Shown here: piece after piece, positions 38,896 to 47,793 of the stretch
Position numbering within the stretch: position 1 is the stretch's first letter
How the letters are laid out: each line of letters opens with the position of its first letter
Source of the DNA: Anaerolineae bacterium
GTDB taxonomy: Bacteria > Chloroflexota > Anaerolineae > Anaerolineales > UBA11579
Reading direction: 5' to 3'
Length of the DNA stretch: 64,000 bases
NCBI GenBank assembly: GCA_004297445.1
Contig: SCUK01000012.1
Coordinates: forward strand, 1 to 64,000
Program-made: the position numbers and the translations under genes
The notes under the pieces: model-generated
What the model was told of the DNA's origin: nothing
Seen by the model: the letters and a program-made list of their open reading frames with translations, nothing else
Databases searched by the model: none

Positions 38896-38921
38896 AAAAG
38901 GCCGCCTTTTGGCGGCCTTTT
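38896..38921. terminator. Bidirectional intrinsic terminator between convergent genes
   Basis: AAAAGGCCGCC-TTTT-GGCGGCCTTTT. Confidence 0.9.
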
Positions 38922-38922
38922 G

Positions 38923-40191
38923 TTACTGGCGAACAAGGATGTAGACCGTGCCGGTGTTCAGGTCGGCCAGGTAGATTTCTCCCGCTTCGTCCTCGCCAAA
39001 GCTGGAGAACTGATTGCCCGGTAATTGGAACAATTGCTGGTTTTCCCAGCCCGTTGGGGTGGCCAGCAGTCCCCATACGATACCGTTGCACAGGTCGGCG
39101 TAAAGATAGACGCCCCTGAACTCCGGCAGCGCTTCCCCGCGGTACACATGCCCACCAATCACTGTGCAGCCCTGGTCGCGCCCGTATTCCGCTACCGGTT
39201 CGACGAAACTTAATCCGTCCGGCGGGTCGCCCTCAAAGGCATGCAGGCCCTCGCGGTAGTCCCAGCCGAAATTCAGCCCGCCGGGCGTTCCGATTTTCAC
39301 TACGTTTATCTCTTCATATTCATTCTGCCCCACGTCGGCGATGTACAGGTCGCCGGTCAGGCTGTCAAACGCGTAGCGCCAGGGGTTGCGCAGGCCCAGC
39401 GCCCAGATTTCCGGTAGGCCGCCGCCATTCACATACGGGTTGTCCGGCGGGATGGCATACGGGGTTGCCGAGTCGACATCCAGCCGCAGCATCTTGCCGA
39501 AAAGCACGTTTGGGTTCTGGCCGTTCTCGGACGGGTCGTTGAACAGTCCGCCGTCCCCCGTGCCGATGTACAGGTAACCGTCCGGCCCAAAGGCCAGATG
39601 GCCGCCGTTGTGATTGGGGAAGGGCTGGTCCAGAAAGAGCACTTGCAGAGCGCTGGCGGGGTCGGCGCGGTTGGGGTCATCTCCGCTCACCTGGTAGCGC
39701 GCGATCACCGTATCGCCGCTCCGGTCGGTGTAATTAACGAAGAACAGCCCGTTGGCGGCGTAGTCCGGGTGGAAGGCTAAACCGAGCAGGCCCTGTTCGT
39801 AGCCGCTGCCATCCGTCACGCCGGTAAGGTCCAGGAAGGGTTCAGCCAACAGCCGCCCGGCCTGCCATACCCGGATGAGCCCGCCCTTCTCCGCAATGAA
39901 CAGCCGCCCGGAGTTGTCTTCGGCATGGGTGATGACGATGGGGCGGTCCAGCCCGGTGATGGCCGGTTGCCAGCCGAAGCCGGACGCTTCCGGCAGGGCC
40001 GCAGTGTTGATGGGTGTGGCGGTGGGTACAGGCGGGGGTTCGGTCGGGGCGGGCGTTATTTCCGGCGCGTCGCTGGTCGACCCGAGGGGAGGCGTGGCGC
40101 TGGGCGGCCCGTCCGGCGCGGTTGCACCGCAGGCCAGCAGAACCAGGGCGATGGCGGCCAGCCGCGCCCTTAGATTGTTAGCGAGATTCAT
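38923..40191 (-). CDS. PQQ-dependent sugar dehydrogenase-like protein (secreted)
   Basis: RPIVITHAEDNSGRLFIAEKGGLIRV, LGLAFHPDYAANGLFFVNYTD, NHNGGHLAFGPDGYLYIGTGDGG, GLRNPWRYAFDSLTGDLYIADVGQN. Confidence 0.93.
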   Translation of the reverse strand: MNLANNLRARLAAIALVLLACGATAPDGPPSATPPLGSTSDAPEITPAPTEPPPVPTATPINTAALPEASGFGWQPAITGLDRPIVITHAEDNSGRLFIAEKGGLIRVWQAGRLLAEPFLDLTGVTDGSGYEQGLLGLAFHPDYAANGLFFVNYTDRSGDTVIARYQVSGDDPNRADPASALQVLFLDQPFPNHNGGHLAFGPDGYLYIGTGDGGLFNDPSENGQNPNVLFGKMLRLDVDSATPYAIPPDNPYVNGGGLPEIWALGLRNPWRYAFDSLTGDLYIADVGQNEYEEINVVKIGTPGGLNFGWDYREGLHAFEGDPPDGLSFVEPVAEYGRDQGCTVIGGHVYRGEALPEFRGVYLYADLCNGIVWGLLATPTGWENQQLFQLPGNQFSSFGEDEAGEIYLADLNTGTVYILVRQ

Positions 40192-40195
40192 GAGT

Positions 40196-40525
40196 TCAGG
40201 CGGGCGGGGCGTCGTCCGGCGGGCCTTCAAGTTCCTTCCACTCCACGTTCACCGTGTTGGCGATCGCCAGGCGGTGTTCTTCCACGATGGCCGGTGGACT
40301 GAATTCGATGAACAGCACGGTGGCGAACCAGATGACGCCCACGTCATCGATGGGCAGGGGTAGGTCGAAAGGTGAGACAAAGTAGAGGATTGAGGAGAAG
40401 GGGATGAGCTTTATCAGTGGATTGATGCGGCGGTCGCGTAGCAGGCGCCAAACCAGTTTGAGGTGATTGGCTATGCTTTGCGCCCAGCCCGGGCCGGTGG
40501 GGAGTCGGTTCAGCGGATTGCGCAT
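40196..40525 (-). CDS. YkvA-like (DUF1232) membrane protein
   Basis: LVWRLLRDRRINPLIKLIPFSSILYFVSPFDLPLP. Confidence 0.75.
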   Translation of the reverse strand: MRNPLNRLPTGPGWAQSIANHLKLVWRLLRDRRINPLIKLIPFSSILYFVSPFDLPLPIDDVGVIWFATVLFIEFSPPAIVEEHRLAIANTVNVEWKELEGPPDDAPPA

Positions 40526-40528
40526 CGG

Positions 40529-40870
40529 TTATTCCTGTTTGAAGTCGGCATCAACCACGTCGCTATCCGTGGCGGCCATCGATTCGCCGCGCAGCCGGGC
40601 GCGGTGTTCTTCCACCACGTTCGGCGGGCACATCTCAATAAAGATATACGTGCCCAGGCCGACGATGACGGCATCATCTATCGGACCGATGGCCAGGTCC
40701 GGAACAACGAAATACACCAGCGTCCCCAGCGGCAGCGCCTTCAGGTAGAACGGCACGCGCTTGTCGCCCATCAGGCGCAGCACCAGTTTGAACTGGTCGG
40801 TGAGGCCGCGGAAGAATCCGGAGTCATCGCTGCGGGCGATGGAACGGCGGGGGTTCTTGGGTTCAGTCAT
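40529..40870 (-). CDS. YkvA-like (DUF1232) membrane protein, paralogue of neighbour
   Basis: LVLRLMGDKRVPFYLKALPLGTLVYFVVPDLAIGPIDDAVIVGLG. Confidence 0.75.
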   Translation of the reverse strand: MTEPKNPRRSIARSDDSGFFRGLTDQFKLVLRLMGDKRVPFYLKALPLGTLVYFVVPDLAIGPIDDAVIVGLGTYIFIEMCPPNVVEEHRARLRGESMAATDSDVVDADFKQE

Positions 40871-40968
40871 GGGAGATTCTCCAAACAATAGGGGGGGGGC
40901 TTGCCCACTATACGGGCATGTGTCCGGCAGATTGCAGGATTATACTATGCCGTCTGCCCCGGTCTTGC

Positions 40969-40997
40969 TTGACACTCATGGGGGCCGCGTTTATAAT
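40969..40997 (+). promoter_or_regulatory. Consensus sigma70 promoter of tRNA-Asn (TTGACA-N17-TATAAT)
   Basis: TTGACA 40969-40974, 17-nt spacer, TATAAT 40992-40997. Confidence 0.9.
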
Positions 40998-41036
40998 CTC
41001 GTGCGCCATGCAACGGACAAACCCCGTTGTAAACTT

Positions 41037-41109
41037 TCCTCGGTAGCTCAATTGGCAGAGCAATCGGCTGTTAACTGATGGGTTTCTGGTTCGAGTCCAG
41101 ACCGAGGAG
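41037..41109 (+). tRNA. tRNA-Asn (anticodon GTT), CCA not encoded
   Basis: Cloverleaf by eye: TCCTCGG/CCGAGGA acceptor, ATCGG-CTGTTAA-CTGAT anticodon arm, CTGGTTCGAGTCCAG T arm. Confidence 0.96.
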
Positions 41110-41113
41110 CCTG

Positions 41114-41144
41114 ATCAAAAATCCCGCACAGCGGGATTTTTGAT
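41114..41144 (+). terminator. tRNA-Asn terminator hairpin
   Basis: ATCAAAAATCCCGC-ACA-GCGGGATTTTTGAT perfect 14-bp stem. Confidence 0.85.
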
Positions 41145-41314
41145 TCCGGAGTTCACCTGCGGCGAACTCCAAGCGGGTTTGCGTTCCCAAGCCCCGGCTT
41201 GCAGGATTTTTGATTCGGGAGTTGGCAAGGCAAGTCCTACACAAGGCTTTCAGCCCACAATCCCTCTTATTCCTTATAATAGAGTCACTGCACCACAATC
41301 CAAAGGACACAATA

Positions 41315-41746
41315 ATGCAAACATCGAAGAAACTTTCACTGCTTTGTCTGGCCCTCCTGCTGGCAGCCTGCGCCGGCCAACCCGCGGCGGAGGCTCCGGT
41401 TCAGGGCACACCCATTGAAGTCGCCGGCGGCAGTTACAACGATGTCTCCGTTGCTGAACTGCAAACGATGTTGGAAAACAAGGACTTCCTTTTCATCAAC
41501 GTTCACATCCCCTTCGAAGGAGATATCGCCAACACCGACCTGTCCATTCCGTATGACGAAATCGCTGACAATCTGGACCTGCTGCCTGCCGAAAAGGATG
41601 CCAAGATCGTCCTCTATTGTCGCAGTGACCGCATGAGCCGCATCGCTGCCGAAACCCTCATCGGGTTGGGCTTCACCAACCTGTACAACCTGGATGGCGG
41701 CATGGTGGCCTGGGAAGCGGCCGGTTTGGAACTTCAAGGGCAGTAG
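41315..41746 (+). CDS. Rhodanese-like lipoprotein
   Basis: Lipobox LCLALLLAACAG; rhodanese domain with CRSDRMSR active-site loop; TATAAT at 41275-41280 upstream. Confidence 0.9.
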   Translation: MQTSKKLSLLCLALLLAACAGQPAAEAPVQGTPIEVAGGSYNDVSVAELQTMLENKDFLFINVHIPFEGDIANTDLSIPYDEIADNLDLLPAEKDAKIVLYCRSDRMSRIAAETLIGLGFTNLYNLDGGMVAWEAAGLELQGQ

Positions 41747-41806
41747 AAAGTTGACTCCTCGGTTGCCAATCCTATTCGAATTATCTCTTGGGATTCGGCG
41801 GCGGTT

Positions 41807-42577
41807 TCAAAAGACAAGGAGCAGCCAATAACGGTCTACCATCGCCGCCAGCAGTCCCCATACTGACCCAAGCACAACCCCGGCGATGACGTCTCTCGGG
41901 TAGTGCGCGCCAACGTAGATTCGTGTGATCCCCACCAGTACCGCGACTGCATAAAGAGCAGCAATCCCTGCCGTCCCCGGCTGGATGTGATGGACGAATA
42001 GCGTCACCAGGAAGAATATTTGGCTCGTATGCCCGCTGGGAAACGAGTTACCCATTTCCCGCACTCCGACTACGCGAGTTCCATCGAGAGTCAGATAGGG
42101 GCGCGCCCGACTGGATAACATCTTTATCACTTCCACCAGCAACCAGAGCGTGAGCGTACCCAGAACGATCTCAGCCGCCAGACCTCGTCGACCAAGCAAA
42201 AAGTATACGATGGCGGCGAAGAAAGCCACCAGCATATGGCCCGGCTGGGTGGCGAGCCACATGAAACGATCCAACCACTTGGGATAAACCTGTGTATTTA
42301 TCAGCGTAAAAACCCGCGAATCCAGCCGCTGACCTGCCTTCCAAATCAGGGACAGGGTGACCAATGCGAACAGGAAAAGTAGGAATAAGAGGCCGCGTTG
42401 GGCGCGCACCGCTGACCAGAGGGAGGCCCGCGTCACACTCGGTAGCCAGATGAGAAAGGCCACCAGCCCGGCCAGCAGGAATACCAGGAAAGCCGGCCGC
42501 CGTCGTCTGGCGTCCCAGAAAGATCTACGGGCCGCCGGTGAAGGGACGGGGACGAGTTCGGGACCGCCATCCTTCAT
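41807..42577 (-). CDS. PAP2-family phosphatase
   Basis: KMLSSRARP, GNSFPSGHTSQI, RIYVGAHYPRDVIAG motifs. Confidence 0.94.
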   Translation of the reverse strand: MKDGGPELVPVPSPAARRSFWDARRRRPAFLVFLLAGLVAFLIWLPSVTRASLWSAVRAQRGLLFLLFLFALVTLSLIWKAGQRLDSRVFTLINTQVYPKWLDRFMWLATQPGHMLVAFFAAIVYFLLGRRGLAAEIVLGTLTLWLLVEVIKMLSSRARPYLTLDGTRVVGVREMGNSFPSGHTSQIFFLVTLFVHHIQPGTAGIAALYAVAVLVGITRIYVGAHYPRDVIAGVVLGSVWGLLAAMVDRYWLLLVF

Positions 42578-43545
42578 GGGGTGTTTTTTCCAGTTACCGC
42601 GGTGCCCGTCATCACTGTGATGGCGCGCGGGTAGATATGAACCGACAGGCTCCCCCCGCCTAACTGAACCCCATCCGCAAGGACCGACATTTCCGGTTTC
42701 GAGATGATATTGATGTCCCGTGCGCGGAAATGCTTGATACCCTCGTCTTCTACCAGACCGCCGCGCGAGAGCATCGCATACAAGAACAGATTCAGTTTGG
42801 TCATGTCTGAAAATGTAAAAACGTCCAGCAGGCCATCCTTGAAAGACACTCGCGGGGAGATTTGGAAGTGCGGCCCAAGAAAAGGCATGTTGGTGACCAT
42901 CATCAGGTAGGCAGTTGCCACAAGGTGTTTGCGCCCATCCATGTTTATCCGCAATTGTGAAGGCGTCGAAGACAAGATAGTGGATAGGAGCCCACCAATT
43001 TGCGCCAGATCACCATGTTGGAATTCATCTGCCATTGGATACAGATCCGAGACGACGCCAAGGGCTACCCCTTCCAGAAACCAGCGCCGGGTACGCCCGC
43101 GGTGGACACGTCCGACATCGATCTTCATTCGGCGTCCGTGGCGCAGCAAGGCAACAGATTCGGCGATATCGCCCGGTATCCCCAGGTTAAAGGCGACGTT
43201 ATTCCGGGTCCCGGTGGGAATTACGCCTAGGATGACATCTTTCCCGACCATGTGCTCAAGCACGCTGCCAATCGTCCCATCGCCACCTGCGACTACGATC
43301 AGCTTAATGCCGGACTGGATGGCTTTGCTGACAACGTCTTTGACGGGGCTATCAGTTTCCAGGATATAGACTTCCGGCAAAATATTGTTGCGCTGCATCT
43401 CTAAGAGGATATTGACCAGTTGTAGTGGCGATTCCCCCGGCGCACCCGAACCCGGATTAAAGATGAGTCTTGCCCGGATGGGGCGATAGTTGGTTGGTTT
43501 GCGTTTCTTTGGCGCACGGGCTTTCTTGTTTTTCATTTCAAGCAA
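42574..43545 (-). CDS. Diacylglycerol/lipid kinase family protein
   Basis: LIFNPGSG, VVAGGDGTIGSVLEHMVGKDVILGVIPTGTRNNVAFNLGIP. Confidence 0.95.
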   Translation of the reverse strand: MLEMKNKKARAPKKRKPTNYRPIRARLIFNPGSGAPGESPLQLVNILLEMQRNNILPEVYILETDSPVKDVVSKAIQSGIKLIVVAGGDGTIGSVLEHMVGKDVILGVIPTGTRNNVAFNLGIPGDIAESVALLRHGRRMKIDVGRVHRGRTRRWFLEGVALGVVSDLYPMADEFQHGDLAQIGGLLSTILSSTPSQLRINMDGRKHLVATAYLMMVTNMPFLGPHFQISPRVSFKDGLLDVFTFSDMTKLNLFLYAMLSRGGLVEDEGIKHFRARDINIISKPEMSVLADGVQLGGGSLSVHIYPRAITVMTGTAVTGKNTP

Positions 43546-43650
43546 CCCTATTGCTAGTGGTTATTAACAGGTTTACAAATTCGTTCAAGTCAGCCCCAAT
43601 GGTACACAGGTTTTTCGTCAGCTGTCAAAACACTTACAACGCCAGGATTG

Positions 43651-44220
43651 TTACGTGGCAGGGCGTACCGTGTTCGGCAAGACGTCAATGTTGAACGCGG
43701 CCCGTTCCAGCCGGTAAATCAGCAGCGTCCCGCCGTTTTCCAGCGGGCGTTCATCCATCACCGCAAAACCCAGCTTGACCAGCACCTTGCTGGAGGCTGT
43801 GTTGGCCGCCACCACCCGCGCCGAGAGGCGCGCCACACCTGCCACGTCAAACGCATACGCCACCGCCGCTTGCACTGCCTCGGTGGCGTAGCCCATGCCC
43901 CATGCTGCCGGCACCAGCCCATAGCCGATTTCCAGCTCCTCGGTGTCATCCCACGGCTCTATGTTAATCGCGCCCAGAAAGGCGTTACCGGCTTTATCGC
44001 CGATCACCCAGCCGCCGATGCCGCGTGCCTCCCAGGTGGCGCGTGCCACCCGCAGGGCGCGCTCGGCGCGTTGCAGCGGCGTCAGCGGGCGTTTCGAGAT
44101 GTAGCGCGCAACGTCCGCATCACCAAAGAACTCATCCGCCCAGGCGGGCAGGTGGCTTTCGTCCGGCGCCAGCAGTCGCAACCGCTCAGTTTCCAGCGTG
44201 GGAATGTCAATCCGGCTCAT
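43651..44220 (-). CDS. GNAT-family N-acetyltransferase (RimJ/RimL-like)
   Basis: ETERLRLLAPDESHL, IGYGLVPAAWGMGYATEAVQAAVAYAF, NTASSKVLVKLGF. Confidence 0.92.
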   Translation of the reverse strand: MSRIDIPTLETERLRLLAPDESHLPAWADEFFGDADVARYISKRPLTPLQRAERALRVARATWEARGIGGWVIGDKAGNAFLGAINIEPWDDTEELEIGYGLVPAAWGMGYATEAVQAAVAYAFDVAGVARLSARVVAANTASSKVLVKLGFAVMDERPLENGGTLLIYRLERAAFNIDVLPNTVRPAT

Positions 44221-44294
44221 CCTGCCGAGTATCCCACAATTCTCATCTTCTTCGGAGGTGATAGAATGTCCCGAATTTTCCGAGGAGGATGCTC

Positions 44295-45335
44295 ATGAAA
44301 GTACTGGTTACCGGGGCCAACGGTCACATCGGCTCCAACGTCGTCCGTGCCCTGCTCAAAGCGCATCACGATGTGCGCGGCATGTTGCGCCAGGTCGCCG
44401 ACACGCGCGGGCTGGACGGCCTGGCGTTCGAGCGGGTCTACGGGGACATCCGCGATATGAACGCGGTCGAGGCCGCCATGCGCGGCTGCGACGTAGTCAT
44501 TAACCTCGCCACGCCCTACATCACCCAGCCGGAAAACCCAGCCGATGTGATTGACCCGGCGATGGACAGTGTGCGCAACGTCTTGCAGGCGGCCGCCAAA
44601 CTGCGGATTCAGAAGGTCATTCACGCCAGTTCTGCCACTGCCATTGGCACCAGCAAGAACCCCTCCGGTCTGCGCAGCGAGAAGGATTGGCGCAATGACG
44701 GCGAAATGCCCTATACGACTGCCAAGGTAGATAGCGAGCGCATCGCCTGGACGCTGGCCGAAGCTCTGGAGGTGCCGCTGGTGTGCCTCAACCCGCCCAT
44801 CGTCCTGGGGCGCTTCGACTATCGCATCACCCCCAGTACTCGCTGGGTGTTCGATATGCTGGAAGGTACCACAATACTGCCCAAAGGGGCGATGTGCCCC
44901 GTGCATGTGCTGGACGTTGCGGCCGCGTTCGTCAGCGCTATTCAGCACGGTCGGGCGGGAGAGCGCTACATCATTTCCGGCCCCAGCGTTTCGTTCAAGG
45001 ACCTCGCCACTCTGATAAAGACGATGACCGGCAAGGGCCCCGGCTACTCGCCCGCGCCGCGCCCGGTGGTGTTGGGCTTTGTCGGACTGCAATACAATTT
45101 ACTGCGCCTGCTCGGCCGTCCGGCCCTCGCCAACGTGGCAGCGGCAAGAGAGTGGGTTCATCGCTATCAGGTATTGGACACCACCAAAGCCAACACTGAC
45201 CTCGGCCTGTCATCCCACAGCGCGCAGGAAATCATCGAAGAGGTGATTGAATGGGGGATGTACCTGAAGGCCTTTACCCCGCAGACAACGGCGCGCCTCA
45301 AAGAGCGTTTCCCCTCCCGCGATGCGTGGGACTGA
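44295..45335 (+). CDS. NAD-dependent epimerase/dehydratase family protein
   Basis: MKVLVTGANGHIGSNVVRALL Rossmann motif; HASSATAIG, YTTAKVDSER. Confidence 0.92.
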   Translation: MKVLVTGANGHIGSNVVRALLKAHHDVRGMLRQVADTRGLDGLAFERVYGDIRDMNAVEAAMRGCDVVINLATPYITQPENPADVIDPAMDSVRNVLQAAAKLRIQKVIHASSATAIGTSKNPSGLRSEKDWRNDGEMPYTTAKVDSERIAWTLAEALEVPLVCLNPPIVLGRFDYRITPSTRWVFDMLEGTTILPKGAMCPVHVLDVAAAFVSAIQHGRAGERYIISGPSVSFKDLATLIKTMTGKGPGYSPAPRPVVLGFVGLQYNLLRLLGRPALANVAAAREWVHRYQVLDTTKANTDLGLSSHSAQEIIEEVIEWGMYLKAFTPQTTARLKERFPSRDAWD

Positions 45336-45340
45336 ATCAA

Positions 45341-45375
45341 AAGAGGCCGGTCATTTGACCGGCCCCTTTGTTTTT
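45341..45375. terminator. Intrinsic terminator between convergent genes
   Basis: GGCCGGTCA (45345-45353)/TGACCGGCC (45356-45364) with flanking A/T tracts. Confidence 0.85.
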
Positions 45376-45384
45376 GGTTAAGCG

Positions 45385-46992
45385 CTATTTCTTCTGACCG
45401 AACAGGTCCGCCAGGTCATCGTCATCGCCGGCGCCTTCGTCCAGCCCGCCGAACAGGTCTTCCAGCATATCCGGCGTCAGGTCAGCCGGGGGCAGGTCGT
45501 CGGTGGCATTATCCAGCATCGAGTCCAGCATGTCATCCGCCGTGGAATCGATCAGGTCGGAGGCTTTCTCGCTGGCGGCTTCCTTGAATTTCTCAGCCAC
45601 ATCGTCCATCAGTTCATCCACCTTGCCTTCCATGCTGTCGATAACGCTGCCGGCCTGCGGGCCAAGCTTGTCTTCGGCCGTGTCATGCACCAGCGCAAAC
45701 AGCGCATCAAACGCTTCGTCCTTATGCTCATCAACCAGCGTGCCAATGGCTTCCGTGGCTTTGGCCTTGGCGGCGTCTTTGGCTTTCTCGGTCGCCCCGC
45801 TCACGGTTGTCACAACGGCCACGCTCGCCGTTGTTGAATTGCTCTCGGCTTGTTGTTGCGCCAGGATATCGGGCGGGATGACATCTGCATCCTCGCCGTA
45901 GAAATACCACCCATCCGGGTCATTCTGGAATTTCTCAACGATGCCCTCCATCTCTTCCTGGAGTTTGGCGTCTTCTTCGATTAGCGCTTCGAGGGCATCC
46001 TTCATGTTTTGTATCCAGCCGCCATGCTCGTTGGAGAGCACCGACTCGGTATTCTCGACCAGTCGCTCAAAGGTGGTGTGGTCTTCCTTCTCCAGCGAGG
46101 GCGTGGCGCGCCACCACATGCGGATGCTTTCCAGGTCGCGGGCGGCCTGGTTGTAGCCGATGAGCGTATTCTCGTACTGGTTATATTCCAGGTAAGTGGT
46201 GATGGCGCCCACGATGGCCGTGGTGGCGGCAATCCAGATTTCGAACCCGAAGGCCGCCAGGGCAGTTCCGACAGCGCCGAAGAGGATGATGCGCCAGTTC
46301 AATTCGCGAATCTTCTTTCCGTACCGCACGATCTTGCCCTGGTAAAAGCTCAGCTGGTCTTCCAAGCGCTGACGGATATAAGCATCTGGCGGCAGAAAAC
46401 TGAAGCCGTCGTCATTGGGTGCCACCGCGTTGGCCGGGGGCAGTATTCCCTTGTAGGTCTCAAGCCCATCTTTGTTCACTTCGGTTTTCATCAAGCGTTC
46501 GCTGATGGTCTGGACGCGCTGCCACAATTTCAATTCACGCGGTTCAAGGACGTGGGCCGCGTCGTTGTACTCGCCCTTCTTGGTACGGAATTCGAAGATT
46601 TCGCGTTTAAGAGTTTCCGCCGCGCCGCGCAGCAGCACGTAGTTCAGGCCGCGCTCGAACCGGTTAGCCCAGGTGAGCAGCATGCTGACTGTGATAGGCA
46701 GCAGGACGACCACCACGCGGAACATCGTGGCAACCGGGATACCGATGAATGCGGCCGTGCTGGCCGCCACATAGCCTTCATACACAATTGCCATGACGGT
46801 GGCAACCACCCCCAGCATCAGAATCTGGCGGCGCAGCCGGCGGAAACGATCCTGGGTGTTAATCGCGTTCAGGTCGAAGTCGGCAAACACTTGCCAGGCG
46901 TCTATCAGCGTGGGGTTGGGTTCGCTGGCACCGCCGCCGGTCAGGTTAACCACCGGCTGAGCATAAGTTTTGGTTTGAGTTTCAGTCAGCAT
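45385..46992 (-). CDS. Tandem SLATT/DUF4231-like membrane protein with long C-terminal helical acidic tail
   Basis: Two 2-TM modules: RFRRLRRQILMLGVVATVMAIVYEG...FERGLNYVLLRGAAETLKREIFEFRTKKGEY and IRELNWRIILFGAVGTALAAFGFEIWIAATTAIVGAITTYLEYNQYENTLIGYNQAARDLESIRMWW. Confidence 0.75.
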   Translation of the reverse strand: MLTETQTKTYAQPVVNLTGGGASEPNPTLIDAWQVFADFDLNAINTQDRFRRLRRQILMLGVVATVMAIVYEGYVAASTAAFIGIPVATMFRVVVVLLPITVSMLLTWANRFERGLNYVLLRGAAETLKREIFEFRTKKGEYNDAAHVLEPRELKLWQRVQTISERLMKTEVNKDGLETYKGILPPANAVAPNDDGFSFLPPDAYIRQRLEDQLSFYQGKIVRYGKKIRELNWRIILFGAVGTALAAFGFEIWIAATTAIVGAITTYLEYNQYENTLIGYNQAARDLESIRMWWRATPSLEKEDHTTFERLVENTESVLSNEHGGWIQNMKDALEALIEEDAKLQEEMEGIVEKFQNDPDGWYFYGEDADVIPPDILAQQQAESNSTTASVAVVTTVSGATEKAKDAAKAKATEAIGTLVDEHKDEAFDALFALVHDTAEDKLGPQAGSVIDSMEGKVDELMDDVAEKFKEAASEKASDLIDSTADDMLDSMLDNATDDLPPADLTPDMLEDLFGGLDEGAGDDDDLADLFGQKK

Positions 46993-47129
46993 GCATCACC
47001 TCGTGCGATTTCATTACTATACGTCAGTTTGAAACGAGGGTCAACTTTGAGGCGGGATGGATTCTGTGCGCCGGCGCGCAAAACCTGCCGGTGAGTTGTT
47101 CTCACCGGCAGGGGGGAACAACCAGGAGA

Positions 47130-47687
47130 CTAGGCCAGGGTTTTTGTCGCGTTGGCGTTCAGGAAGGCATGCGCATAGGTATGGTCGATGAATTCCAGTG
47201 TCACTCCCCCGTCTGCCCAGGAGTGGGCCGCGGTGAAGCCGGTGATCTTCACCGCCGAACGCACGCGTTCTGCGACAGCCTCGGCCTCTTCTGTCATCGC
47301 CGCCGGACTGATTATTTGCCCGAAGAGATGATAGACCAGCAGGAAGAAGACCAGCCACGAGACCAGCAGCAACAGCCAGGAAATCTCGGAGCGGCCGGCG
47401 ACGAGGTGATACGCGAAATAGCCCAGCACTCCGAACGGCAGGCTCACCAGGCAGCCTCGGCCGGCGCGCCGGCCCTCCACGGCTTCCAATTCGGCGAGCA
47501 GGTCGGAACACGGTTGGCAAAGCGGAAAATCCAGGCTCAAGTTCTGTTTGCGCGACCCCGCTGATGCCTTAACCGTCTTGGCCGGGGAGAGCATCGCGTG
47601 GCCGCAGGCTGCGCAGATAGTCTGGGGGATAGCGAATCCTCCCAACACCCCGAATTTCAGGGTAACGACGTCAGGGATTGCAGACAT
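47130..47687 (-). CDS. Hypothetical membrane protein with CxxC zinc-ribbon-like N-terminus
   Basis: CAACGHAM...CQPCSDLL pairs; hydrophobic segment LLLLVSWLVFFLLVYHLFG. Confidence 0.55.
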   Translation of the reverse strand: MSAIPDVVTLKFGVLGGFAIPQTICAACGHAMLSPAKTVKASAGSRKQNLSLDFPLCQPCSDLLAELEAVEGRRAGRGCLVSLPFGVLGYFAYHLVAGRSEISWLLLLVSWLVFFLLVYHLFGQIISPAAMTEEAEAVAERVRSAVKITGFTAAHSWADGGVTLEFIDHTYAHAFLNANATKTLA

Positions 47688-47793
47688 GCCGGCCTCCTTC
47701 TCATGAGGACGGGCAGCGGGCTTAATTCAATTATCGCGTCAGAATGGGACTGGCCGGAGGCTGAATGCCCCTAACAACCCGGGACAAGCGTCC

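Noticed and set aside
40882-40900. 14-mer CAAACAATAGGGGG shared with 36871-36884
   Set aside because: Positions and orientation relative to neighbouring genes differ; judged coincidence or low-complexity G tract
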